Positions 8,201-14,801 of a stretch of 33,309 nucleotides of DNA are shown here, piece by piece. Position 1 is the first letter of the stretch, and the number at the start of each line of letters is the position of its first letter. Source of the DNA: Candidatus Binataceae bacterium (lineage in GTDB: Bacteria > Desulfobacterota > Binatia > Binatales > Binataceae); contig DASXMJ010000036.1 of NCBI GenBank assembly GCA_036495685.1, positions 1 to 33,309 on the forward strand, read 5' to 3'. The notes beneath the pieces are model-generated. The model saw nothing but the letters and a program-made list of their open reading frames with translations. It was not told the DNA's origin and ran no database searches. Made by a program: the position numbers and the translations under genes.

Positions 8201-8610
8201 ACGACGCGATTCGGATGAATCCGAGCAACGATTCCGCGTACGTCGACCTGGGCTTCTGCTACTCGGTGCTGAAGGACGGACCGACCGCGATAGAGATGTA
8301 CGTCAAGGCGACGCGGATCAATCCCTCGGGCGCTAACTTCAAGGAATTGGCCGACATCTACATGCGAATCGGCGATCCGGAGAACGGGTTAATGGCCGCC
8401 AACGCTGGAATCACGCACGACCCCCAAAACGCGTCGCTCTACAACGCCAAGGGGATGGCGCTTCATGACCTAGGGCGAAACGACGAAGCTGCTACCGCAT
8501 TTCAGAAGGCGCTTGAGCTCAATCCTAGCTTTGCCGTCGCGCGGGCCAACCTGCGGGCGCTCAACTCGGCCCCCCAGGGTCGCGGCAGCATAAGTAAACC
8601 TGAGCCCTGA
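5278..8610 (+). CDS. RND/MMPL-family permease fused to a TPR domain
   Basis: This 1110-residue protein has the RND superfamily plan: TM1 at about residues 20-38, a large periplasmic loop, a TM cluster at about 295-445, another single TM near 478-495, a second periplasmic loop and a second TM cluster at about 735-888 with GTGVDNGVNMLYR, typical of HpnN/MMPL-type lipid exporters. Closest in style is HpnN, the hopanoid transporter, but no hopanoid genes are nearby, so the substrate is unknown. Oddly, residues about 915-934 form a new hydrophobic stretch ending in GRAGAQS, which looks like a signal peptide with its cleavage site, and residues about 970-1098 form three TPR-like repeats (NPSNDSAYVDLGFCYSVL; DPQNASLYNAKGMALHDLG). 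A secreted TPR protein appears to have been fused in frame. The GTG start at 5278 has GGAGG 9 bases upstream. Confidence 0.85.
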   Translation: MSFRYRVFRGLARLDFEYPWQVLLGCAALAVVALLYTRAHLQFQTGQEDLISGHSRDTSNYRHYENEFPDLDSLIVVVRADRDPARAERFADTFAARVTADHENVRSVLYKIDAGALANRALLYLSSGDLGELAAHIRDYRAFLSAYAANPTLNNFFALTNGEANRAMTSAMVGSLFGDQNSPADSSKGKLNLALVDAMLNGMLARGNFASPWDDLTSVGPTQGVLRDGYIASDNGKYLIMNVVRADEHEGAPNTIDAIDAHLAAVREHFPGVEAGMTGGPALARTETTSTAHDIALASLIAILSNVLLVVIPFGGIVEPAFALAALLIGVAWSFGFTALAIGHLNLLSAVFTSILAGIGINFPIHLMARYDEARRGGRVTRESIELGVVNTGAGVVASACIMALAFLMPIFSDFKGIAELGIVSAGGLFLCLLSAMLVFPSLLVIRDRRRTPHLAPSLKLVERETWLQRMFARPRLTVATVSAATIIGMVAVRGLHFDQNLLKLQAESTEAVHFEELLLKDSGRSSWFAVSLNPTREEAQRRAELFSKLPQVADAETIATYVPAEQARKRVMLEGLQPLIAGLKLSPPGPPSDPALLRRELAALNFKLAGARDSDPSGAAAHTAELTAQAIARLDSDAGAFEQFEKAAARAFAVKLAQFKAMLDPSEVTIDNLPTELRNHFIGRSGIYLVQIYPRGDVWEDIPLARFIGALRGVDSDVTGAPVQAYSIATVMRRGYERAAVLALIAVFVFVFADFRNLRDTALATVPLLFGGAWLLETMGLLGWEFNLANLFAVPIIIGTGVDNGVNMLYRWREERDKSQLILNTAVGKSVTISSLTTIAGFAALIPATHRGIASLGWVLSLGVTFILIATLVVLPAILELVGGALPRRRVQEPGAARIALEPQVGSRAKRSGLLAILMVCVIAWPCGRAGAQSPDEKAASDRAVDQAEVLVRQAGESKPPDSQKIRSAIDKLHDAIRMNPSNDSAYVDLGFCYSVLKDGPTAIEMYVKATRINPSGANFKELADIYMRIGDPENGLMAANAGITHDPQNASLYNAKGMALHDLGRNDEAATAFQKALELNPSFAVARANLRALNSAPQGRGSISKPEP

Positions 8611-8611
8611 G

Positions 8612-8635
8612 GGAGAGAATATCTAGTCTCCTTTT
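8612..8635 (+). terminator. Weak hairpin with T-tract between convergent genes
   Basis: GGAGA (8612-8616) can pair with TCTCC (8627-8631) around a 10-base loop, followed by TTTT. It starts directly after the RND-TPR stop codon and overlaps the stop of the convergent Gly-rich gene. The stem is only 5 bp, so termination strength is doubtful. Confidence 0.3.
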
Positions 8636-9219
8636 ACCGACTTGACGACCAGGTAGGGGCTGCTCAGGTCGAAGACATAGCCCTCGATCTGCAGGGGTCT
8701 GGATTGCTCCGCCGCTTCCGCGATCTGACCGCGCAAATTCTCTTGGCCTACCACCTCGACTCGTTTGGTCAGGATCGAGCGATAGAGATCTCGTGCATAG
8801 GATTCATCCGGATTGAACTGCAGATCCGCGCTTTGTCGTTCGGTGTCAAGCTGCATCGGAATTTCGTGACCGTCGAGGCTCAACCGGATCATGGTGGAGT
8901 GCAGGGGCTTACTCCCAGGTTTCACGCCGACCCTCCCCGTGACGTTGAGATCCCTAAATCGTTGCGGCATCATTTCGAATCCCGGACGGTAAGGAAAGCC
9001 TATACTGCCTGGCATTCCCCCTAAGCCAACACCGCCGGGCATTCCCCCTAACCCTCCCGCGTGGACACCTCCTCCCGCGAAGCCGCCCCCGGAGACACCT
9101 CCTCCGCCAAGGCCGCCGCCACCGCCAACCGCGCCACCAGGAAAGGCGCTCGCAGTAGCAACGCCCGCCAAAGCGAAAGCAATCGCAAGCCCAATCCGTC
9201 TAAAGCTCAGTGGCAACAT
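8623..9219 (-). CDS. Secreted glycine-rich protein
   Basis: The 198-residue product begins MLPLSFRRIGLAIAFALA and has a clear Sec signal peptide ending near ATASA. I chose the ATG at 9217-9219 because AAGGGAGG lies 7 bases upstream; the longer open frame upstream is Arg-rich shadow of a neighbouring gene. After cleavage comes a Gly-rich, low-complexity stretch (GGGGGLGGGG, GGMPGG repeats) of about 50 residues. The DNA here contains imperfect direct repeats of GGCATTCCCCCTAA. The C-terminal part is a compact domain of about 120 residues (VKPGSKPLHSTMIRLSLDG, LQIEGYVFDLSSPYLVVKSV) that looks mainly beta and may be a small periplasmic or surface domain. I recognise no family. The low-complexity linker may make it cell-surface exposed. 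Confidence 0.75.
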   Translation of the reverse strand: MLPLSFRRIGLAIAFALAGVATASAFPGGAVGGGGGLGGGGVSGGGFAGGGVHAGGLGGMPGGVGLGGMPGSIGFPYRPGFEMMPQRFRDLNVTGRVGVKPGSKPLHSTMIRLSLDGHEIPMQLDTERQSADLQFNPDESYARDLYRSILTKRVEVVGQENLRGQIAEAAEQSRPLQIEGYVFDLSSPYLVVKSVKGD

Positions 9220-9242
9220 GGAGGGGCCTCCCTTCCGAAATA

Positions 9243-9578
9243 TCAACCGCCGGTGATTGGTCTTTCCGGTTCCGCCACGCAATAGGCGCAGTGGCAGATG
9301 TCGCGCAGTTGTCGCGTCGTATAGATGGTCTCGTGACCGTCGGCCCATCCGATGAAAACTGCCTGCTCGCCAAGCCGGGTGAACTGGCGCATGCGCTGAC
9401 TCTCGGCGCCGACGGCTTGCCGAGCGGTGCCGGCGCAGTCGTCGCAGGGACAGTAGCGGCGCAGGTTTTCGAGCGGAAAGATGCTGTCGTGGCCATCGGT
9501 CCACTGGACTCCGACCGCGTAACGCCCGACTTCGTTCAAGCCCTTGATCTTTGGGTTCTTTGGCTGAATAAGAGCCAT
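9243..9578 (-). CDS. DUF971 (GBBH-like N-terminal) protein
   Basis: This 111-residue protein has two copies of the W-x-DGH-x-[ST]-I core: residues 24-48 (WTDGHDSIFP...LRRYCPCDDC) and 76-100 (WADGHETIYT...LRDICHCAYC). This is the pattern of the DUF971 domain, also found at the N-terminus of gamma-butyrobetaine hydroxylase and in Fe-S-related proteins. Each copy ends in C-x-C-x2-C (C43, C45, C48 and C95, C97, C100), a likely metal site. Stand-alone DUF971 proteins are often linked to Fe-S or cofactor assembly, but the exact role is not established. I chose the ATG at 9576-9578; the upstream open frame is not DUF971-like. A TGATATACT extended -10 lies just upstream and the ribosome site is poor. 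Confidence 0.8.
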   Translation of the reverse strand: MALIQPKNPKIKGLNEVGRYAVGVQWTDGHDSIFPLENLRRYCPCDDCAGTARQAVGAESQRMRQFTRLGEQAVFIGWADGHETIYTTRQLRDICHCAYCVAEPERPITGG

Positions 9579-9597
9579 AGGTGCAGTCTCGCAGCGG

Positions 9598-9606
9598 AGT
9601 ATATCA
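9598..9606 (-). promoter_or_regulatory. Extended -10 promoter element for the DUF971 gene
   Basis: On the minus strand the bases read TGATATACT, an extended -10 (TGn plus TATACT), placing a start about 13 bases before the DUF971 ATG. No good -35 is present, as is common for extended -10 promoters. Confidence 0.33.
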
Positions 9607-9693
9607 TCGCTGGCACGCCTAAGTGGAAGATGTATTCCGCGCCGTCTGCATCGCTGTGCAACCCTTTTGTAGACCGCTGGAGGTCCGAGATTC

Positions 9694-10170
9694 ATGGATG
9701 AAAAAGCCAAGAAACAAACGCTGCTGATGATTCCTTACGGGCTGCAGGTGCTGGGCGCCGCGCATGGAGGGAAGGCGACCGTCGCGACCGTGAACTGGGT
9801 TACCCAGGCGAGCTTCAACCCGCCGCTGGTCGTGGTGGGAATCAAGAAGGATTCCGGGTCCCACGCTATGGTCAAGGATTCAAAAGCGTTTGCCCTCTCG
9901 ATGCTCGGGTCCGGGCAGAAGGGAATCGCGGGTGCCTTCTTTCGTCACGTTGAACCCAAGGACGGCAAGTTCGGCGACTTTGCCTACGAGACCGGCACGA
10001 ACGGTGCCCCGATAGTCAGTGATGCGCCGGCAGCCGTCGAATGCGAGGTGGTCGGTTTCTACGAGCTGGGAGATCACAGCGTCGTGGTGGGTAAGGTCAC
10101 CGAGGCGCACCTCAAGCGTGATGCGGAGCCGCTGACCATGAAGGAAACCGGCTGGAACTACGGCGGATGA
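9694..10170 (+). CDS. Flavin reductase-like domain protein
   Basis: A 158-residue FMN-binding split-barrel protein of the flavin-reductase-like family, which reduces flavin with NAD(P)H or uses bound FMN as a cofactor. Visible landmarks are MIPYGLQVLGA at the N-terminus, VATVNWVTQASFNPPLVVVGIKKDS (the conserved strand and loop that contacts FMN) and GDHSVVVGKVTEAH near the C-terminus. It is cytoplasmic and of typical length. The ATG has TGGAGG 11 bases upstream. It begins a plus-strand cluster with a GH105-like hydrolase (23 bp downstream) and a decarboxylating dehydrogenase. It could supply reduced flavin to the LLM oxidoreductases elsewhere in the window, but nothing here proves that pairing. 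Confidence 0.88.
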   Translation: MDEKAKKQTLLMIPYGLQVLGAAHGGKATVATVNWVTQASFNPPLVVVGIKKDSGSHAMVKDSKAFALSMLGSGQKGIAGAFFRHVEPKDGKFGDFAYETGTNGAPIVSDAPAAVECEVVGFYELGDHSVVVGKVTEAHLKRDAEPLTMKETGWNYGG

Positions 10171-10193
10171 ACCGCCCGCTCTAGCCGTCCCGA

Positions 10194-11231
10194 ATGAATG
10201 CGCGCGAAGTTCGGCCGGTACTCGAGCGCCTGGCAAGACGCTCGGGCGGAGAACTGCTGGTCAAGGAGCCACATTGGGGAGACGCGATCCTGTGCGATGC
10301 GTTGGTGCAAGCGTCGGCCACGCTGGATTCCGACGCGCCGCTGCAAGCCGCGATCGGTTGGTTTGAGCCCAGGCTCTCGCGAGGGCCGAAGCTCACCGGA
10401 TGGTTCTGGTTTTGGGCGGCGGAAGCCCTCGCGGCCGTTGATTTGCACCTCGTGACTCACCGCGCCGATTTTCTGAACTACGCACGCGAAGTCGTTGCCG
10501 GGTTCGAAACCACTGCGACCCGAACCACCGACGGCGCCGTCGTGCCACATCCGCCTGCGCTGGAGGTGTGGGTGGATGTCGCCTACTTCACGGCGCCGGC
10601 GATGGCAGCAGTAGCGCGTTTGCTGAAAGACGATGACCTCCTCGAGCGAGCACTCGACCAACTCCTCGTGCATCATAAGTACTTGGTCGATCTCCGCACC
10701 GGACTCTGCTGGCATGTCGCGTACCCGGACAAAGGAACCCATTCGCAATGCCTGTGGGCGCGCGGCAATAGCTGGTTTGCGATCGCGGCGGCCCAGGTGA
10801 TTGGTGTGCTAGGTTCGCAGGCCCGTGAGGCGCGCTTCGAATCGAAGGTTGCCAGCCTAGAGGCGGCGCTGGCGCGCCAACTCAACGCGGTTGTGGGACT
10901 GCAAGATGAATCGGGACTGTGGCATACGGTTATCGATCGCAAGGATTCGTACCTGGAAAGCTCCGCGGCCGCCGGATTTGCGCTCGCGCTGGGCCGCACA
11001 CTCGCGCACCGGATCCCAGGACTGAATCGGGAAAGTGCGAGTGCCGCGTACGAGCGAGCGATCGCCGTGATCTGCAGCAAAGTCAACGAACGAGGAGACT
11101 TTGTGGGAGTGTCGCAGCAAACGCCGCCGGGCGATTTCGCGTTCTACAATTCGATCCAAGTAGGTACCGCACCGTTTGGCGCCGGGATTTGCATGATAGC
11201 GTTGTCGGAGAAGATCCGCCGTAGCCGCTAA
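10194..11231 (+). CDS. GH105/GH88-like unsaturated glycosyl hydrolase
   Basis: This 345-residue protein has the (alpha/alpha)6-barrel pattern of GH105/GH88 unsaturated rhamnogalacturonyl/glucuronyl hydrolases: HWGDAILCDAL near residue 25, VWVDVAYFTAPAM near 125 holding the Asp at the family's catalytic position, GLCWHVAYPD near 177, WARGNSWFAIA near 190 and DESGLWHTVID near 243. These enzymes hydrate the 4,5-unsaturated uronate end produced by polysaccharide lyases. There is no signal peptide, so it acts in the cytoplasm on imported oligosaccharides. The Asp is followed by Val rather than the more usual Asp of the WxDD motif, which may alter substrate choice. It starts 23 bp after the flavin-reductase gene with a weak ribosome site. 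No lyase or sugar transporter is nearby. Confidence 0.8.
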   Translation: MNAREVRPVLERLARRSGGELLVKEPHWGDAILCDALVQASATLDSDAPLQAAIGWFEPRLSRGPKLTGWFWFWAAEALAAVDLHLVTHRADFLNYAREVVAGFETTATRTTDGAVVPHPPALEVWVDVAYFTAPAMAAVARLLKDDDLLERALDQLLVHHKYLVDLRTGLCWHVAYPDKGTHSQCLWARGNSWFAIAAAQVIGVLGSQAREARFESKVASLEAALARQLNAVVGLQDESGLWHTVIDRKDSYLESSAAAGFALALGRTLAHRIPGLNRESASAAYERAIAVICSKVNERGDFVGVSQQTPPGDFAFYNSIQVGTAPFGAGICMIALSEKIRRSR

Positions 11232-11246
11232 ACTGGGAGAATAGTC

Positions 11247-12302
11247 GTGGCGAACAAAAAAGTGGTGGTATTGCCAGGGGACGACGCCGCACCGGAGGCA
11301 ATGGCGGCGACTATGGACGTGTTACATGCACTCGAGCTGCCGATCGATTTTATCGAGTTTCCGCCTGGCGAAAAGTGGGTGCGCGGCGAGACCGACAAGC
11401 GGGCGCGTGAAGCGATCGACGCCTCCGACACCACCTTGTTCGGCTCAACCTCGGGGAAGACCACTTCGATAATGTATTTGCGCTGGGGCAAACAAACCTA
11501 CGCCAACGTGCGGCCGGCGAAGTGGTCGCCGGGATATCGCAGTCCCATGGCACATCCCGAGGGAATCGATTTCGTGATCGTGCGCGAGAACCTCGAGGAC
11601 CTTTACCTGGGGCTGGAGGGACCGCTGCACGAACTTGCGCCGCTGAAACTACACAGCCGCATCCTGCGCGGCCCGCTCGATACCTCCGAGCGTGGCATTT
11701 ACGCTGTCAAAGTCATCACCGAGCGCAACACCCGGCGAGTAGCAGACTTCGCCTGCCAACTCGCGCTCAAGCGCAAACGAGCCGGTGGCAGGGGCAAGCT
11801 GACCTGCACATCGAAATACAATATGCTGCGCGATGCCGACGGGTTTTTCCGGCAGATCGTCGAGGAGACCGCGGCCAAGTACCCGGACATAAAGTACGAG
11901 CAGTTTATCGTCGATGACTTCGCGCGCCGCATCGTGGCGAGCCCACAGGAGCTAGACGTGGTGGTCATGCCGAATCTGTATGGGGATATCCTTTCCGACG
12001 CCGCGGCCGGCACGATCGGCGGACTCGGGCTGGCGCCGAGCGGCTGCTTTGGCGACGGCTACGCGTACTTCGAGTCGGTGCATGGAACTGCGCCAGACAT
12101 CATGGGCAGAGGCATCATCAATCCGACCGCCACGATGCTTTCCGCAGCCATGATGCTCGACTATCTGGGATTGACCAGCGCCGCCAATCGATTCGAGGAT
12201 GCAGTGCGCAAGGTTTACGCAGCCGGACGGAGTCTGACGGTCGATCAGGGGGGCAGTACCAAGACCTCGGAGTTCGCGCGCGCCGTGATCGCAAATCTCT
12301 AG
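11247..12302 (+). CDS. Isocitrate/isopropylmalate dehydrogenase family protein
   Basis: A 351-residue NAD(P)-dependent beta-decarboxylating dehydrogenase. Visible are VLPGDDAAPE at the nucleotide-fold start, YANVRPAKW (substrate-binding Arg region), DFVIVRENLEDLYLGLEG, TSKYNMLRDADGFF (catalytic Lys region), MPNLYGDILSDAAAGTIGGLG (the family signature with metal-binding Asp residues) and FESVHGTAPDI. The family includes LeuB, Icd, HICDH and tartrate dehydrogenase; the substrate-discriminating loop (FGSTSGKTTSIMYLRWGKQ) does not clearly match any one of them. A GTG start has GGGAG 8 bases upstream and lies 15 bp after the GH105-like gene, so the three plus-strand genes are probably one operon. 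It acts in the cytoplasm. Confidence 0.86.
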   Translation: MANKKVVVLPGDDAAPEAMAATMDVLHALELPIDFIEFPPGEKWVRGETDKRAREAIDASDTTLFGSTSGKTTSIMYLRWGKQTYANVRPAKWSPGYRSPMAHPEGIDFVIVRENLEDLYLGLEGPLHELAPLKLHSRILRGPLDTSERGIYAVKVITERNTRRVADFACQLALKRKRAGGRGKLTCTSKYNMLRDADGFFRQIVEETAAKYPDIKYEQFIVDDFARRIVASPQELDVVVMPNLYGDILSDAAAGTIGGLGLAPSGCFGDGYAYFESVHGTAPDIMGRGIINPTATMLSAAMMLDYLGLTSAANRFEDAVRKVYAAGRSLTVDQGGSTKTSEFARAVIANL

Positions 12303-12573
12303 GATTGTTTGGTAGGGGAGTTCGCGGCCGCTGCGGGGGAGTCGACACTCTCGGGCTCGCGGCGCGCCCACCAGAAGATGTCGCAAAGCGCACCGCAGGC
12401 GGGCCAAACGAAGCGGGGGCCCTCACTCGGAATCTGCTCGTCGGATGTCAGTTCCACCGTCGCGAACCTACAGCATTCGGCGGGAGAAGGGGAGCCCAGA
12501 GAGGGAGGGAAAAAGAACCTCGGCGATCTACCGGCCGGACCCCCACCCGATGGCAAGATCCACTTCGCAGCGC

Positions 12574-13020
12574 TCAGCCGGGCACGTTGTTTCCCAAAAA
12601 CTCGCCCTGACGAGCGAGGTGTCGACGCAGCCATCCCTTCACCACCTTGCTTAGGGCGGCGTCGAGTTTGCCGAGTGCGAGGGCGGTTACAAATGCCGAA
12701 AGGGTGGCTTCCATTTCGCGACGCTCCAGCGCGGCCGATGCTTTCACGCCGCGCAGAAGGATCTTCTTTAGATCGCCGTTCCACCGCTTGAGGTGGCTTT
12801 TCTCAAGACGCTTCAAGGCTCTGATGGTGAGGCGCAGGTCCCTGACTTCGCCCTCATTGTAGTGGCGTTCCCTTTCTACAGAGTCGGCGGCATGCAGGAG
12901 CATCCCGATCACGGACATCGCCTGCCCCTGCGCGTAAGGTGAAGTTAATTCCGGGATCAGCGTTTGCAGAACTGTGCCTTGCAGGCCGGTCAGCAATTCC
13001 TTGAGGGTTGGCCGCAGCAT
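12574..13020 (-). CDS. Conserved hypothetical partner of phosphotransferase
   Basis: This 148-residue, mostly alpha-helical soluble protein has no signal peptide. Its heptad-like helices (VRDLRLTIRALKRLEKSHLKRW; LSAFVTALALGKLDAAL) suggest a helical bundle. Its ATG at 13018-13020 begins 2 bases after the stop of the phosphotransferase gene, so the two are translationally linked. Small DUF6285-like proteins occupy the same position beside phosphotransferase/acyl-CoA dehydrogenase genes in many soil bacteria. The resemblance is in context and size rather than in motifs I can prove. I do not assign a function. Confidence 0.65.
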   Translation of the reverse strand: MLRPTLKELLTGLQGTVLQTLIPELTSPYAQGQAMSVIGMLLHAADSVERERHYNEGEVRDLRLTIRALKRLEKSHLKRWNGDLKKILLRGVKASAALERREMEATLSAFVTALALGKLDAALSKVVKGWLRRHLARQGEFLGNNVPG

Positions 13021-13022
13021 CG

Positions 13023-14027
13023 CTAGGCAAGCCTTAGTTGCGCCGCGATATCCTGGAACAGCGCCGGCAGCAGGACCTTCAAGACCGGCATCACCGAATC
13101 GGTGGTGCGGCCCTCGATGAAGTCGCGGATTCCCGTAAGGCAGATAACCGCCATCTTCGCGTTCCCCAGTACCTGATAGAAGCGCAGCCGCGCGCGATCA
13201 ATGGGATGTCCCGATTTTTGTTCGTACAAGCGGTAAAACGCCTCGCGCTCCATCAGCCCGGCGGCAAATTCCTGGCGGCCCCAGAACATCATGGTGGCCC
13301 ACGCGAGATCTTCGATGGGATCGCCGAGATGAGTCATCTCCCAATCGAGCATCGCGATGAGACCTTCGTCATCGTAAAGATAGTTACCCGAGCGAAAGTC
13401 GCCGTGGACCAGGGTTATGCGGTCGGCCACCACCGGATTTGCCGCCAGCCACGCGAAGGCCGCATCGAGCAACGGGTAGTGCTCGCCCATACGGTCGCGA
13501 TGGTAGATTTCGGTCCAATGTGTGGTCTGCACGCGCGCCGGTTCTGCGAGATCTCGGGGTTCGCCAAGAAACTCCAATCCCAGCACGCGGTAATCGAGCG
13601 ATTGGATGCGGACCAGCTCGTCCAGAAACTGATGTGCGATTTTTTCGCGGAGTTGCGCGGGTTCGCTAGCGGGGACGGCGCCGTTTGAAGTGCGCCCCGC
13701 CGCGCGGTGCATAACGAAGAAGGGCCGGTCCATGACCGAGTGATCCAGTTCGAGGAACAATGCTTCGGGCACCCGCAGCCCGGCGCGGTGCATCGCTTCG
13801 ATCACTCGAAACTCGCGCTCGCGTTCTGACTTGAGCAGCCCCCCGGTGGGGTCGCGGCGTCCGATGAGCGGGCGCCTGCGAGTCTCGCCGCGCTCTTGCC
13901 ACTCGAGGTCAAAGGAATAGGTTTCGCGCGAGGATCCGCCCGAGATGCGCCGTAATCCGAGAACCTGGAGATTCTCCGCGTCCGGCATTCGACGCCCCAA
14001 AAATTCGGTCAATCGTTCTCGGTCCAT
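13023..14027 (-). CDS. APH-family phosphotransferase (ACAD10-like)
   Basis: A 334-residue member of the aminoglycoside phosphotransferase / choline kinase fold. The catalytic loop LVHGDFRSGNYL is followed by MLDWEMTHLGDPIEDLAWA, which carries the metal-binding Asp. The N-terminal SGGSSRETYSFD loop matches the ATP-binding lobe. This subfamily includes the kinase-like domain of ACAD10, which phosphorylates 4-hydroxyacyl-CoA, and is often encoded with beta-oxidation genes, so a hydroxyacyl-CoA or short alcohol substrate is more likely than an antibiotic. It follows the MCE-like lipoprotein gene by 29 bp in a four-gene minus-strand operon. The ATG at 14025-14027 gives a normal family length. Confidence 0.85.
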   Translation of the reverse strand: MDRERLTEFLGRRMPDAENLQVLGLRRISGGSSRETYSFDLEWQERGETRRRPLIGRRDPTGGLLKSEREREFRVIEAMHRAGLRVPEALFLELDHSVMDRPFFVMHRAAGRTSNGAVPASEPAQLREKIAHQFLDELVRIQSLDYRVLGLEFLGEPRDLAEPARVQTTHWTEIYHRDRMGEHYPLLDAAFAWLAANPVVADRITLVHGDFRSGNYLYDDEGLIAMLDWEMTHLGDPIEDLAWATMMFWGRQEFAAGLMEREAFYRLYEQKSGHPIDRARLRFYQVLGNAKMAVICLTGIRDFIEGRTTDSVMPVLKVLLPALFQDIAAQLRLA

Positions 14028-14056
14028 TGGTTCGGTTCCGAGTGGGTGGGGCGGGG

Positions 14057-14800
14057 TCAGGGCGTGGGCGCTGCCTTTGGTATGGTCAGCGTGTTAGGGG
14101 AAGCCCCGGCCGCGGCAGCATTCATTTGCGCAACCTGGGCGCGAACTTGCGATGCTTGCGCCGTTTGTCCGTGAGCATCGAGCTGGCGCTCGACCGCATC
14201 GGCGTCCTCTAGAAATTGATCTGTTTGTGCGCGTCCGGCCGGACTGGAGGTCGACAACACGCTGGTCGCCGCCATCGTCTGCCGGAAAATGTCCATGAGC
14301 TGATTTTGCAAGACCGACGCGCCCGGGGAGGGGGCGGCCTGTGGCGGCGCGTAGCGATTGATAAACTGCGCATAGCTGTTACCGATAGCCTCCGGGCCTA
14401 GGATGGTGGTGAGCATCTGCGTCTGGTTGTCGTTCGAGGCGCCGTAAAGCAGTGCGCCGTCAGCTGCTTTGGAGCTCTCAGCGCTGGGTGTGAACAGCTC
14501 AAGTGACGGAGTGGCGCCGCCGCCCTGCAGGACCAGGATCGAGTCGACGTACACAGCACTTGCGTATTCGGGATCGATCTGCACCGAAACCTGCGTGCCA
14601 CCGCTGCCGGCGGCGGAGATTGTCGTGACCGCCCCAATTTGGGTGCCACCATGTCGCACCGGATCGCCGGGCCCGAGCCCATCGGGCTGACTGAACGCGG
14701 CACTGTAATACTTTGGACTGGAGGCGCAGCCCATGAGGGCCGCAGCCAGCAGGAGAGAGCGAACAATCCTGACGTTCCACTCCCCGCGATGACGGCTCAT
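14057..14800 (-). CDS. MCE/MlaD-like lipoprotein
   Basis: The 247-residue protein starts MSRHRGEWNVRIVRSLLLAA and has a lipobox ending AALMGC, so it is a lipid-anchored envelope protein. Directly after the Cys, SQPDGLGPGDPVRHGGTQIGAV is the start of an MCE/MlaD domain, the hexamer-forming module of phospholipid and sterol transport systems; VSVQIDPEYASAVYVDSILVL continues it to about residue 100. The C-terminal half is Ala/Gln-rich with coiled-coil character (DADAVERQLDAHGQTAQASQV) and no beta barrel. I chose the ATG at 14798-14800, which starts one base after the LLM stop codon; the longer frame overlaps that gene. No MlaE permease or MlaF ATPase is present, so it is an orphan substrate-binding subunit. 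Lipid or fatty-acid binding is inferred. Confidence 0.78.
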   Translation of the reverse strand: MSRHRGEWNVRIVRSLLLAAALMGCASSPKYYSAAFSQPDGLGPGDPVRHGGTQIGAVTTISAAGSGGTQVSVQIDPEYASAVYVDSILVLQGGGATPSLELFTPSAESSKAADGALLYGASNDNQTQMLTTILGPEAIGNSYAQFINRYAPPQAAPSPGASVLQNQLMDIFRQTMAATSVLSTSSPAGRAQTDQFLEDADAVERQLDAHGQTAQASQVRAQVAQMNAAAAGASPNTLTIPKAAPTP

Positions 14801-14801
14801 C

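Noticed and set aside
10158..10748. Minus-strand frame of 196 codons over the GH105-like gene
   Set aside because: It is antisense to GH105 motifs such as WARGNSW and has no recognisable protein pattern.
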